A stretch of 64,000 nucleotides of DNA from Bacillota bacterium (lineage in GTDB: Bacteria > Bacillota > Limnochordia > Darwinibacteriales > JAAYFS01). A program made the position numbers and the translations under genes. The stretch lies in contig JAAYFS010000023.1 in assembly GCA_012728115.1 (NCBI GenBank), positions 1 to 64,000 on the forward strand, written 5' to 3'. This document shows, one piece after another, positions 43,049-51,929 of this stretch (its first letter is position 1; every line of letters begins with the position of its first letter). The notes beneath the pieces were generated by a model, which saw only the letters and a list, made by a program, of their open reading frames with translations, did not search any database and had not been told where the DNA came from.

Positions 43049-43960
43049 CTATTTCTGATCTTGAATATAATTATAAGCAGATATTGCAGCGATCGCTCCA
43101 TCACTAGCAGCTGTAATTATTTGCCTCAATGGAGTATCGCGCATATCACCTGCGCCAAAAACACCAGGAATCGTTGTTCTCATCCTGTTGTCAGTAATCA
43201 AATAACCCCATTCATTTAATAAATTGGTTTCTTTCAAATATGTAGTATTTGGGATAAAACCAATGTAAATAAAGACACCTTGAACTGGGAGTTCTGTTAT
43301 CTCGTTCGTCTCCCTATTGCGGATTTTCACACCAGTGACCACTTTGTCCCCAAGAATTTCCACAACCTCGCTATTCCAAATAAACTCGATCTTTTCGTTT
43401 TTAAAAGCTCTTTCTTGAAGAATTGGCTGAGCATTTAAGGTATCTCGGCGATGAACGATTTTGACTGTTTTAGCGAATTGAGTTAAATAAACGCTTTCTT
43501 CTACAGCTGAATCCCCGCCACCAACAACCACTATGTCCCTATTGCGATAGAATGCTCCATCACATGTAGCACAATATGATACTCCCATTCCCGCAAATTC
43601 TTTTTCACCAGGAACGTCTAGGTACCTCGGATGTGCACCTGTAGCTAAAATTACTGTTTTGCCTGTGTATTCAGTGTCGCCAACATATACTTTCTTAAGC
43701 TCGCCTTCCAATTCGACCTTGGTAACATTGCCTACAACAAACTCTGCTCCAACCTCTAATACTTGCTGATGCATCTTATCTGATAGCTCAGCTCCACTGA
43801 TTGATTTGATACCAGGATAGTTTTCAATACCAAGAGTATTTTGCATTTGACCACCTGGCATCCCTTTTTCAATAATTAATACTTTTAAATTGGATCGTGC
43901 AGCATAAATACCCGCGGTTAAACCCGCTGGGCCTCCTCCGAGAATAAGAACATCATACAT
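43049..43960 (-). CDS. trxB: Thioredoxin reductase (NADPH)
   Basis: A protein of 303 residues. It has an FAD-binding LGGGPAGLTAGIYAARS, the redox pair Cys130-Ala-Thr-Cys133, an NADPH-binding VVVGGGDSAVEES with HRRD, and a C-terminal FGAGDMRD FAD motif. It reduces thioredoxin in the cytoplasm. GGGGAGGAAA precedes the ATG. It follows the aminomutase gene by 18 nt on the same strand. Confidence 0.95.
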   Translation of the reverse strand: MYDVLILGGGPAGLTAGIYAARSNLKVLIIEKGMPGGQMQNTLGIENYPGIKSISGAELSDKMHQQVLEVGAEFVVGNVTKVELEGELKKVYVGDTEYTGKTVILATGAHPRYLDVPGEKEFAGMGVSYCATCDGAFYRNRDIVVVGGGDSAVEESVYLTQFAKTVKIVHRRDTLNAQPILQERAFKNEKIEFIWNSEVVEILGDKVVTGVKIRNRETNEITELPVQGVFIYIGFIPNTTYLKETNLLNEWGYLITDNRMRTTIPGVFGAGDMRDTPLRQIITAASDGAIAAISAYNYIQDQK

Positions 43961-43978
43961 TTGTTTTCCTCCCCTCTC

Positions 43979-45253
43979 CTAATCGTCATCGCTACAAAAT
44001 GCTTCTAAATGTGCGGGAAGCTCACCTAAAAAGTTCGGATATTTCACCACTTTTCCTTCCCAGGTTCTAATCATTACATAATCCTCACCCCACCCAATTA
44101 AATATTGCGGAAGAATTGGGGTTTTCCCAAGTCCACCTGGAGCGTTAATAATATATGTCGGGATTGCCATTCCAGAGGTGTATCCTCTGAGGCCCTCCAT
44201 GATTTCTAAACCTGTTTCGACACGCGGATGAAAATGCAATGTTCCTTTGATGACTTTTGCATGGAAAACATAGTATGGACGTACACGAATCTTTAATAGT
44301 TCATGATTGAGTTTTTTCATCACATGTACACATGAGTTTATTCCATTTAACAAAACAGCTTGATTGCCCAACGGAACACCCGCTCGGCTCAAACGATCAC
44401 ATGCCTCAGCTGCTTCGGGAGTAACTTCCAACGGGTGATTAAAATGAGTGTTGACGTAAACTGGATGATATTTGCTAAGAATTTCACAAAGATTGGGAGT
44501 TATCCGCTGTGGCAGAGTTACTAAAGTTCTACTTCCGAATCTAACCATTTCTACATGATCGATAGCAGTTAATTTTTCTAAAAGCCATTCGATCAATTCA
44601 TCCTCTAGCATAAAGGCATCTCCTCCAGTGATTAAGACGTCCCTAATCTCTGGATTCTCTTTTATATATTTGATCGCTTCCTGTAAACGTTCCTCCGTTG
44701 TATGCCTATCTATTTCCCCGATCTGTCTACGCCGTTGGCAATGACGGCAATACATTGCACATTGATTAGTGACCTTTACGATCAAGCGATCGGGATACCG
44801 ACGCGTAATCGCTGGCACTGGAGAAGTTTCTGTTTCCGCCATTGGATCTAACTCTCCTTCTTCGGAATACTCAAAAGCGGAAGGAACAGCCAACCATCTA
44901 ACAGGGCATGAGCGATCATGAGGATGCATTAAAGAAGCATAGTATGGGGAAATTGCCCAGCGGTATCTTTTCTGAATATCTAGGATAATGTCGTATTCGT
45001 CCTCTGACAGTTCGATGATTTTTGCTAGTGTTTCTACATCAGTAATTCGCTTGCTCATTTGCCACTTCCAGTCATTCCAGTCATCTTGAGTGCCACCCAG
45101 GAGGTTTAAGATCTTCTGTTTTTGAGCTTCGATTCGATCTCTTACCTTGAAACCAGTCTCAATATCCTTTTGTACCTGTAGATAATCTGAGATCCGACTC
45201 TTCAGTTCTTGAGCCCGCTCTAATGAGATTTCTCTAGCGTTTCGTTTATTCAC
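43979..45253 (-). CDS. eam: Glutamate 2,3-aminomutase (KamA-family radical SAM enzyme)
   Basis: A protein of 424 residues. The radical SAM cluster CAMYCRHC has Cys165, Cys169 and Cys172. The PLP Lys is in APGGLGK (Lys377). In lysine 2,3-aminomutase two Asp residues (Asp293 and Asp330 in the clostridial enzyme) hold the lysine side chain. At the matching places this protein has Lys333 (HAKVIKG) and Asn370 (IINAPGG). The Lys/Asn pair is the published mark of glutamate 2,3-aminomutase, which converts L-glutamate to L-beta-glutamate, a compatible solute. The start is GTG, with GGGGGGATG upstream. No lysine-degradation genes are nearby. Confidence 0.85.
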   Translation of the reverse strand: MNKRNAREISLERAQELKSRISDYLQVQKDIETGFKVRDRIEAQKQKILNLLGGTQDDWNDWKWQMSKRITDVETLAKIIELSEDEYDIILDIQKRYRWAISPYYASLMHPHDRSCPVRWLAVPSAFEYSEEGELDPMAETETSPVPAITRRYPDRLIVKVTNQCAMYCRHCQRRRQIGEIDRHTTEERLQEAIKYIKENPEIRDVLITGGDAFMLEDELIEWLLEKLTAIDHVEMVRFGSRTLVTLPQRITPNLCEILSKYHPVYVNTHFNHPLEVTPEAAEACDRLSRAGVPLGNQAVLLNGINSCVHVMKKLNHELLKIRVRPYYVFHAKVIKGTLHFHPRVETGLEIMEGLRGYTSGMAIPTYIINAPGGLGKTPILPQYLIGWGEDYVMIRTWEGKVVKYPNFLGELPAHLEAFCSDDD

Positions 45254-45279
45254 TTATAATCATCCCCCCCATCACTTTT

Positions 45280-45313
45280 AGAAAAAGGCTAATTAACACA
45301 GTTAGTTAGCCTT
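45280..45313 (-). terminator. Intrinsic terminator of the rnf-apbE operon
   Basis: Read leftward, AAAGGCTAA and TTAGCCTTT form the stem (with inner TAAC/GTTA pairing), followed by TTCTAAAAG. It lies 20 nt after the apbE stop and 26 nt before the eam start. Confidence 0.8.
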
Positions 45314-45332
45314 TGACAGTATCAATCCCCTT

Positions 45333-46355
45333 TTATAGATAATATACTGAATCAATTAACCCAGAAGAAATCCAGACTTGACCGTTTGTATCCACAATAA
45401 CGGCTTCGATTTCTTTAAGTGATTCTACCAGCTCCTTACCTTTATCCAAACCAAGTACAAAGATGGCTGTCGAATAAAGGTCAGCTTCTGTTGCAGAGGG
45501 TGCAACAACAGTTACACTTGTTAGCCCTTTTGCGGGATAGCCCGTACGTGGATCAATAATATGATGATACCTCACATTATCTTCGATAAAGAATCTCTGA
45601 TAATCACCAGATGTCACTATTGCGCTATCTTTCATTGGGATTACTAACAGGATTTCTGTCGTGTTGATCGGATCTTGCACTCCAACTCGCCATAACGATC
45701 CATCCACTTTGGGACCAATGGTTACAATATCGCCACCTGCATTGACCATGCCATGCTTAATCCCATTCGTTTTTAAAACCCCCGTAGCACGATCCACAGC
45801 ATATCCTTTGGCGACTCCCCCCAGATCTATTACAAAACCTTCTGGAATAAAGACCTCATTAGTTTTCTTGTTGATCTGAATCTTATTATAGTCAATTTTT
45901 AGAAGTGCTTGCTCTAATTCTTCTTCGCTAGGAACGCGATAATCTCCTGTTCCAAAACCCCAGAGTGTAACCAAGCTTCCTATCGTTACATCAAAGGCAC
46001 CGTTAGTTATTCCGCTAATTTTTAGGCCTATTTCAATTACTTCAATAACCTCTGGCGAAACTCCTACCCATTTTCCAGCATTTACATTAATTTTATAAAC
46101 ATCACTGGCGGGAAGAAAACGGGAGAACAATTCCTCAACACGCTTAATTTCATTAAAAGCCTGCTCAACTATCTCTGAGGAGTTTGCTCCAGTAGCACTA
46201 ATGGTTACAAAAGTATCCATATAAAAACGCGTTTCGCTGGTAGTAGTAGATTTCGCACTAACGTAGTATTCATAGCCAAAATATCCACCAACACATACTA
46301 CCAAAGCGGCTATTAGTACCATAATTAAATACTTTGGGCGCCTAAAACTAGACAT
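45333..46355 (-). CDS. apbE: FAD:protein FMN transferase
   Basis: A protein of 340 residues with an N-terminal membrane anchor or signal (about 10-30). ApbE motifs are FYMDTFVTI, FSRFLPASDVYKIN, FVIDLGGVAKGYAVD, NAGGDIVTIG and HHIIDPRTGYPA. It transfers FMN from FAD to a Thr of exported flavoproteins. It is the last gene of the rnf operon, where RnfG and RnfD need this modification; the FMN-binding protein at 16996-17694 is another likely client. Confidence 0.95.
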   Translation of the reverse strand: MSSFRRPKYLIMVLIAALVVCVGGYFGYEYYVSAKSTTTSETRFYMDTFVTISATGANSSEIVEQAFNEIKRVEELFSRFLPASDVYKINVNAGKWVGVSPEVIEVIEIGLKISGITNGAFDVTIGSLVTLWGFGTGDYRVPSEEELEQALLKIDYNKIQINKKTNEVFIPEGFVIDLGGVAKGYAVDRATGVLKTNGIKHGMVNAGGDIVTIGPKVDGSLWRVGVQDPINTTEILLVIPMKDSAIVTSGDYQRFFIEDNVRYHHIIDPRTGYPAKGLTSVTVVAPSATEADLYSTAIFVLGLDKGKELVESLKEIEAVIVDTNGQVWISSGLIDSVYYL

Positions 46356-46378
46356 AAGCTTTCCTCCTCAATTAGATC

Positions 46379-47215
46379 TTAGGCCTTTATCGCAACCTTT
46401 GGCTTAATAATGGGTTTACCCTCTTGTTCCTCAATGGTGTTTGTTGGACAAACCTTAACGCATTTGCGACACACTATACACTTATCATAGTTTATCTCTG
46501 CCAAATTGTTTTCCACAGTAATAGCGCCTGTTGGGCATTCCTTCTCGCAGCGTCGGCAAGCAATACAACCTACTTGACATACCGAGCGAACTTCTTTTCC
46601 TTTCGCTAATGAACGACAACGAATATGAACTCCATATTCTTCTCCAGCTAAGATAATAATATCACGCGGACAAGCTTCAACGCATTTGTTGCAACCTGTA
46701 CATTTATCCTCAAATACTACTGGTAAACCATTTTCATTCATTTCCATTGCACCAAACGGACAAGCGGCTACACAAGTACCAAAACCTAGACAGCCGTAGG
46801 TACAACCTTTATCGCCACCTTGGGTAACATTTGCAATTCGGCAATCCTTTGGTCCATTGTATTCGGCCCGTTGGGTCGCTTCGGCATGGCCGCCCTTACA
46901 TAAAACTTGGGCCACTTTGCGGCTCGGTACTTCTCCAGTTTCGACACCAAGAATTTCAGCAATCTTTTTGGCAACCGCAGCTCCGCCGACGGGACAACCG
47001 TTAGGTTGTGCTTGCCCACCAGCAACAGATTCAGCAAAGTTGCGGCAACCAGCAAAACCGCAGGCACCACAATTAGCGCCTGGTAGCGCTTCATTAATCT
47101 GATCAACCCTTGGATCACCTTCAACCGCTAACTTCTTAGCAGCAACGGCCAAACCTACCGAAAAAACAAATCCTAAAGCCCCCAAACTTATTAACGAGAT
47201 AATAGTACCATTCAA
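46379..47215 (-). CDS. rnfB: Rnf complex subunit B, polyferredoxin
   Basis: A protein of 278 residues. An N-terminal membrane anchor (about 5-25) precedes a 4Fe-4S domain (CGACGFAGCRNFAE...NGCPVGG) and several ferredoxin clusters (GTCVAACP, CTGCNKCVEACP, CIACRRCEKECP, CIVCRKCVKVCP). It takes electrons from reduced ferredoxin. The start is TTG with GGTGAGGG upstream. It follows rnfA by 20 nt and precedes apbE. Confidence 0.95.
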   Translation of the reverse strand: MNGTIISLISLGALGFVFSVGLAVAAKKLAVEGDPRVDQINEALPGANCGACGFAGCRNFAESVAGGQAQPNGCPVGGAAVAKKIAEILGVETGEVPSRKVAQVLCKGGHAEATQRAEYNGPKDCRIANVTQGGDKGCTYGCLGFGTCVAACPFGAMEMNENGLPVVFEDKCTGCNKCVEACPRDIIILAGEEYGVHIRCRSLAKGKEVRSVCQVGCIACRRCEKECPTGAITVENNLAEINYDKCIVCRKCVKVCPTNTIEEQEGKPIIKPKVAIKA

Positions 47216-47235
47216 CGAAAACCCTCACCTTCCAT

Positions 47236-47808
47236 CTAAACTAAACCCTCAAAACCTTTGAAAGCTAATGCAAGAATTCCTGCTATGATAAAAGCAATAG
47301 CAGCACCTCTTAGTGGTTTGGGAATATCTGCAAATTCCAACTCTTCTCTGATAGCTGCCAAAATAATTAAGGCAAGGGAAAAACCAACTCCAGCTCCAAT
47401 TGCAAAAATAATCGACTCACCTAGATTGTATGATCCTTGAGCCAAAAGTACCGCCATACCTAAAATAGCACAGTTTGTCGTAATTAATGGCAAATAGATA
47501 CCTAAGGCACGATAAAGAGCAGGACTTGCCTTGTGTAAAAACATCTCAACTAGTTGTACCAATGACGCGATCGTTAAAATGAACGCAACCGTTTGCAAAT
47601 ACTCTATTCCAAAAGGTGCAAGAATAAAATGTTGGATTAACCAAGTGACAGTTGAAGCAACAACCATTACGAAAGTCGTTGCTAGTCCCATCCCTATCGA
47701 CGTTTCAAATTTGGTGGAGACACCAATGAATGGGCAGATGCCCAAAAATCTGACCAACACAAAGTTATTAACAAATGCCGCACCTAGAAAAATCAGAAAT
47801 AGTTCCAT
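47236..47808 (-). CDS. rnfA: Rnf complex subunit A
   Basis: A protein of 190 residues with six membrane helices. The start FLGAAFVNNFVLVRFLGICPFIGVS and LPLITTNCAILG are the conserved RnfA/NqrE motifs; the Cys residues hold the intramembrane iron-sulfur site shared with RnfE. GGAGGTGGAGC precedes the ATG. Confidence 0.96.
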   Translation of the reverse strand: MELFLIFLGAAFVNNFVLVRFLGICPFIGVSTKFETSIGMGLATTFVMVVASTVTWLIQHFILAPFGIEYLQTVAFILTIASLVQLVEMFLHKASPALYRALGIYLPLITTNCAILGMAVLLAQGSYNLGESIIFAIGAGVGFSLALIILAAIREELEFADIPKPLRGAAIAFIIAGILALAFKGFEGLV

Positions 47809-47819
47809 TGCTCCACCTC

Positions 47820-48443
47820 CTATTCAGCCTTACTCGATTTGGATTTAAATTTGTTTATCATAATCGGTATTAAGTTCATTAACCCAAGCAAGAGACCAAG
47901 AGTTATAAATGCGCCAGGCGCTTGGCCCATTATCTTCCAAGGTGTAAATCCATCTCCTAAAACAGAATAACCTAGCAACTTTCCTTCTCCGAGTAGCTCC
48001 CGAATAGAGCTAAGAAGAACTAATGCCCAAGTGAAACCTAATCCCATACCTAGAGCATCAAAACCAGACCAAATAACTGGCATCTTGGAAGCATATGCTT
48101 CAGCTCTACCGAGTACGATACAGTTCACTGCAATCAATGGAATGAACACTCCTAAAACCGAATGAATATCGGGCATAAACGCTTTCATCACTAATTCAAC
48201 AATTGTAACAAAGGTTGAAATAAGAACGATATAAGCGGGAATACGAACTCCAGATGGGATAACCTTTTTTAGTAAGCTGATTATCAAACTCGAACATACT
48301 AAAACAAAAGTAGTTGCCACTCCCATAGAGACTCCATTCACAACACTTGTTGTAACACCCAGCACTGGACAAAGACCGATAAGCAACCGAAAAGTCGGAT
48401 TCTCTGCCCAAAGTCCCTTAGTGAAATCCTTAAACATTCTCAC
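47820..48443 (-). CDS. rnfE: Rnf complex subunit E
   Basis: A protein of 207 residues with six membrane helices. NPTFRLLIGLCPVLGVTTSV and IPLIAVNCIVLGRAEAYASK are the RnfE/NqrD marks, and it pairs with RnfA around a shared cluster. GTG at 48443 is preferred, with GGAGGGCGG 8 nt upstream; the in-frame ATG at 48461 lies before that site. Confidence 0.95.
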   Translation of the reverse strand: MRMFKDFTKGLWAENPTFRLLIGLCPVLGVTTSVVNGVSMGVATTFVLVCSSLIISLLKKVIPSGVRIPAYIVLISTFVTIVELVMKAFMPDIHSVLGVFIPLIAVNCIVLGRAEAYASKMPVIWSGFDALGMGLGFTWALVLLSSIRELLGEGKLLGYSVLGDGFTPWKIMGQAPGAFITLGLLLGLMNLIPIMINKFKSKSSKAE

Positions 48444-48444
48444 T

Positions 48445-49041
48445 TTACCGCCCTCCTTCATAAGCAGGAACAGCTATTTCAAGCCCTAATCGTACTGCAT
48501 CTGTAACTGCTTTTGCTGAAACCGTAGCACCAGTTAAATTATCGATATCTCTATTAAGTGTTATCGGATCATTAGTTGTCAACCCGATAAACTGATCACG
48601 AAACTCCGCTCCTTCAATTCTTGAACCTATTCCTGGGGTTTCTCCATGTTCCAGTATCGTTATCGAACTAATTTTCATTTCAGGTACATGTACCCCAACT
48701 AAAACCTTCAAAACACCGCCATAACCACTTTCCTCAGTCACAAATGCAAAACCAACTGGCTCTTCACTCTCATCGAGCGATTCAATAATCATACTGACGC
48801 GTTCTTTGTTTTTCTGATCTGCACCAGGCGAAGGGTGATCAGAACTTGGTGATTGTGCAGGCAATTCGACACTTCGTACAGATTTTGTTCCAGGAAGAAC
48901 CTCTAGAACAGATTCCTGCAAACGACGAGCTAAGTTATCTTGAATGATTGGTTGGGTCCAACTATTTGTTAGGCTTAACACCAATCCCGAAACCATTCCA
49001 ATTACGGTTAGGACGATAATCATTCTAAGCGTTTCACGCAT
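48445..49041 (-). CDS. rnfG: Rnf complex subunit G (covalent FMN)
   Basis: A protein of 198 residues: one N-terminal membrane helix and an extracytoplasmic FMN_bind domain. HGETPGIGSRIEGAEFRDQF and DNLTGATVSAKAV are present; the Thr of TGAT is the expected FMN attachment site. A Ser/Pro-rich insert (about 66-80) is unusual. It overlaps rnfD by 8 nt. Confidence 0.95.
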   Translation of the reverse strand: MRETLRMIIVLTVIGMVSGLVLSLTNSWTQPIIQDNLARRLQESVLEVLPGTKSVRSVELPAQSPSSDHPSPGADQKNKERVSMIIESLDESEEPVGFAFVTEESGYGGVLKVLVGVHVPEMKISSITILEHGETPGIGSRIEGAEFRDQFIGLTTNDPITLNRDIDNLTGATVSAKAVTDAVRLGLEIAVPAYEGGR

Positions 49042-49966
49042 TCCCCTTCACCCCCTGACCATAAATCCGCGGTCTAGTAAATCTATTAATCAACGGTGTT
49101 AACATATTCATCAACAAGATCGAATACATTACGCCTTCGGGAGCCTTCGCCCACAACCGGATGATAACAAGGATTAATCCAGCCCCAATTCCAAATATCC
49201 AGCGACCCTTTGGTGTTACTGGGCTTGTTACCATATCTGTAGCCATAAAAATGGCTCCGAATAATAAACTACCAGCTAAGAGATGATAAACAGGGTCATG
49301 ACCAAGTACTAAAGTTAATACAAATACAGTACCAAGATATCCCGCGCAGATGCGGTAATCCAGCACTCCCCTGTACAGCAAATAAACCCCTCCGAGTAAA
49401 ATCGCAAGCGCAGATGTTTCACCCAATGAACCAGCAATATTTCCGAAGAAAAGCTCTGCGTAAGGAACTACACCAGAGCCAAGCTGAAGAGGGGTAGCTA
49501 CTGTTACAGCGTCAAAAGGTGATACCCAAGTAGCCATTAAATTGGCAAAGGAAACACTTAAAAATGCCCTGCCAACTAATGCAGGATTGAAAGGATTGTA
49601 CCCTAGTCCACCAAAAATCTGCTTACCAATAACGATAGCTACAATAGCGCCTAAAACAACCGCAAAACTAGGAATTTGTGGTGGTAGAGTAAATGCTAGC
49701 AATATACCAGTAACTAAAGCACTTCCATCATAAATAGTTACTGGTTTTTTACGTAGCGATTGACAAGCCGCTTCGGCAGCGACTGCTGTCACAGAACTTA
49801 TAACAAGAATTCTTAATGCATCAAGTCCAAAAAAATAAATCGATGCAAAAATTACTGGAAAGAGTGCTAAGACAACTGAAAACATTATTTTCGGAGTAGT
49901 ATCCCCATCACGTACATGAGGTGAAGGTGATACTACTAATAACCGCTTGTTTGCATTATTTTCCAT
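49034..49966 (-). CDS. rnfD: Rnf complex subunit D (covalent FMN)
   Basis: About 310 residues with roughly nine membrane helices. SPSPHVRDGDTTPKIM at the start, YDGSALVTGILLAFTLPP, GGLGYNPFNPALVGRAFL and MATDMVTSPVTPKGR are RnfD/NqrB marks. The FMN-linking Thr is expected in DAVTVATPLQ. The ATG at 49966 sits after GGAGGGG; a TTG one codon earlier is possible. Confidence 0.95.
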   Translation of the reverse strand: MENNANKRLLVVSPSPHVRDGDTTPKIMFSVVLALFPVIFASIYFFGLDALRILVISSVTAVAAEAACQSLRKKPVTIYDGSALVTGILLAFTLPPQIPSFAVVLGAIVAIVIGKQIFGGLGYNPFNPALVGRAFLSVSFANLMATWVSPFDAVTVATPLQLGSGVVPYAELFFGNIAGSLGETSALAILLGGVYLLYRGVLDYRICAGYLGTVFVLTLVLGHDPVYHLLAGSLLFGAIFMATDMVTSPVTPKGRWIFGIGAGLILVIIRLWAKAPEGVMYSILLMNMLTPLINRFTRPRIYGQGVKGNA

Positions 49967-49981
49967 CAAAACCCCTCCTTG

Positions 49982-51304
49982 CTAACTGTTTTGTCGACGT
50001 TGTGCGCTGACAATTTCATTTTTCGCCAATCTAATCCAATGGAGCAAGTGTCTTTTGGATGGGCAAATATACGTACAACATCCACATTCGATACAATCCA
50101 TAGCACCATAATCCGCTGCCTCATCCCAAAGATCATACATTCCATATTTCTCAAGACGCAATGGCAATAAATATGCGGGACAAACATCAACACAGCGAGA
50201 ACATTTAATGCAAGGCATAGGATCGTATTGGACAGTTTCATCTTGGGTAAATACCAAAACCCCGCCAGTAGCTTTCATAATTGGAGCATCCAAATCAAAC
50301 TGGGCTAGCCCCATCATCGGACCACCAATAATTACTTTACCTGGTTCACCGTTAAACCCACCACAAGCTTCGATTACGTCCTTGATCGGAGTTCCTATTC
50401 TAACATACAAGTTATCTGGTTCAGAAACTCCACTACCTGTGACGGTAACAACTCTGCCGATCAATGGGCGCCCATCTCGAGTTGCCTCAACTGTAGCTAT
50501 CGCAGTTCCAATGTTATGAACAATCACTCCAACTTGGAATGGAAGTCCATGGGAAGGTACTTCTCGGCCAGTTAAGGCTTTTATCAGTTGTTTTTCTCCG
50601 CCTTGAGGATACTTTGTATCTAAGGCAACGATCGAAATAGCATCTGAACCTTTCTTTTCTTCCAGAACTTTGATCGCGTCCAATTTATTATCTTCAACAC
50701 CGATAATGATCTTACTAGCCCCAACTGCTTTGGCAAGAAGTTTTGCACCAAGGATTACATCATCGGGTGATTCAATCATCATACGATGATCAGCTGTGAG
50801 ATAAGGCTCACACTCACTACCATTGATAATTAAAAAGTCGATCTTAGCTTGTCCAGGTGGTTTTAATTTTACTGATGTTGGGAAGGCAGCTCCCCCCATA
50901 CCAACGATTCCTGCTTCGAATATTTTGGCTAAAATCTCTTCCCTGCTTAACTGGATAGGATCGAAATGTGTATCTAATTTAACCCATCTGTCTTGTTCAT
51001 CGTTCTCGATCACCACAGAGAGGACAGATCTGCCACTTATGTGTGGGCGCGGTTCAATGGCGATGACCTTGCCCGAAACAGGCGAATGAACCTTCGCACT
51101 AACTGGTTGGTCTGTTTCACCAATAACCTGACCCATTAAAACTTCGTCCCCTGGTTTCACAACTGCTTTCGTGGGTGCTCCGATATGTTGCTGCAATGGT
51201 ACTACAAGTATGGATGGAGCCTTCATCTCTCTTATACTTTTGTGAGACGTCAACTCTTTAGCATAGAGCGGATGCACTCCACCTCTAAACGTCTTTAGCT
51301 TCAA
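49982..51304 (-). CDS. rnfC: Rnf complex subunit C (NADH-side)
   Basis: A protein of 440 residues, cytoplasmic. The N-terminal barrel has FRGGVHPLYAKELT, the NADH/FMN Rossmann-like part has GMGGAAFPTSVKL and NGSECEPYLTADHR, and two ferredoxin clusters are CIKCSRCVDVCP and CIECGCCTYICP. It passes electrons between NAD and RnfB/RnfD. The start is TTG, with GTGAGGTGAGGG upstream. First gene of the operon in the order C-D-G-E-A-B-apbE. A Rex-like site lies 22-39 nt before the start. Confidence 0.96.
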   Translation of the reverse strand: MKLKTFRGGVHPLYAKELTSHKSIREMKAPSILVVPLQQHIGAPTKAVVKPGDEVLMGQVIGETDQPVSAKVHSPVSGKVIAIEPRPHISGRSVLSVVIENDEQDRWVKLDTHFDPIQLSREEILAKIFEAGIVGMGGAAFPTSVKLKPPGQAKIDFLIINGSECEPYLTADHRMMIESPDDVILGAKLLAKAVGASKIIIGVEDNKLDAIKVLEEKKGSDAISIVALDTKYPQGGEKQLIKALTGREVPSHGLPFQVGVIVHNIGTAIATVEATRDGRPLIGRVVTVTGSGVSEPDNLYVRIGTPIKDVIEACGGFNGEPGKVIIGGPMMGLAQFDLDAPIMKATGGVLVFTQDETVQYDPMPCIKCSRCVDVCPAYLLPLRLEKYGMYDLWDEAADYGAMDCIECGCCTYICPSKRHLLHWIRLAKNEIVSAQRRQNS

Positions 51305-51325
51305 TTACCCTCACCTCACACATCT

Positions 51326-51343
51326 TTGTACATTTATGCACAA
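51326..51343. promoter_or_regulatory. Putative Rex operator before rnfC
   Basis: TTGTACATTTATGCACAA is an 18-bp imperfect palindrome with the TTGT-N10-ACAA frame of Rex sites. It lies just upstream of the rnfC ribosome binding site, and rex is encoded in this window. The inner bases differ from the common TTGTTAA or TTGTGA forms. Confidence 0.5.
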
Positions 51344-51402
51344 CAAGTACATACTTCGAGACTAAATCAAATTTTCCTGTATCAAATTTTTTTATCTTAA
51401 GC

Positions 51403-51849
51403 TTAACTAAATCCATGCTGACGCCATGCTTCATAAATCACTATTGCAACCGTATTCGAAAGATTTAATGACCTGGGATTCTTCATCGGTAAAGTTACAT
51501 GACTTTGGGAGTATTGAGCTAAGATATCCTTGTCTATACCCTTGCTCTCGCTTCCGAAGACCAAGAAACTTCCTTTCGGATATTGGACATCAGTATAAAG
51601 GTGTGTTCCATCGGTTTCTACTAAAAAAATATTCTGAGGATTCTCGGTTGAAATAAAGTCGCCCCAGCTATCATGAATCTTATATTCAAGATGTTCCCAG
51701 TAATCCAATCCAGCTCTTTTTAATCTTTTGTTGTCAAGAAAAAATCCCAAAGGACGAATTAGATGGAGGCGACATCCTGTGATCACACATAATCGAGCAA
51801 TATTTCCAGTGTTTTCGGGTATTTCTGGTTGAAATAAAACTACGTTCAC
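51403..51849 (-). CDS. trmL: tRNA (cytidine/uridine-34 2'-O)-methyltransferase TrmL
   Basis: A protein of 148 residues of the SPOUT class. QPEIPENTGNIARLC, LHLIRPLGF, LFGSESKG-like FGSESKGI and the knot end PMKNPRSLNLSNTVAIVIYEAWRQ are present. It methylates the wobble nucleotide of tRNA-Leu isoacceptors using SAM. The start is GTG. It follows the envelope cluster on the same strand. Confidence 0.94.
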   Translation of the reverse strand: MNVVLFQPEIPENTGNIARLCVITGCRLHLIRPLGFFLDNKRLKRAGLDYWEHLEYKIHDSWGDFISTENPQNIFLVETDGTHLYTDVQYPKGSFLVFGSESKGIDKDILAQYSQSHVTLPMKNPRSLNLSNTVAIVIYEAWRQHGFS

Positions 51850-51888
51850 TTAATATCACATCCAATAAAAATACTTCCAAACGCGAAT

Positions 51889-51920
51889 ACAGGATCTTTG
51901 ACTAGATCCTGCTGTTTTTT
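51889..51920. terminator. Hairpin between the barrel-protein gene and trmL
   Basis: CAGGATCT (51890-51897) pairs with AGATCCTG (51904-51911). A T6 run follows on the right (51915-51920), so it is best formed as a rightward terminator although the flanking genes run left. Leftward it lacks a good U tail and may only attenuate. Confidence 0.45.
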
Positions 51921-51929
51921 AGTATCAAA

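Noticed and set aside
49966..50241. Separate small Cys-rich gene within rnfC
   Set aside because: It is an out-of-frame shadow of the rnfC ferredoxin domain, without its own ribosome binding site.
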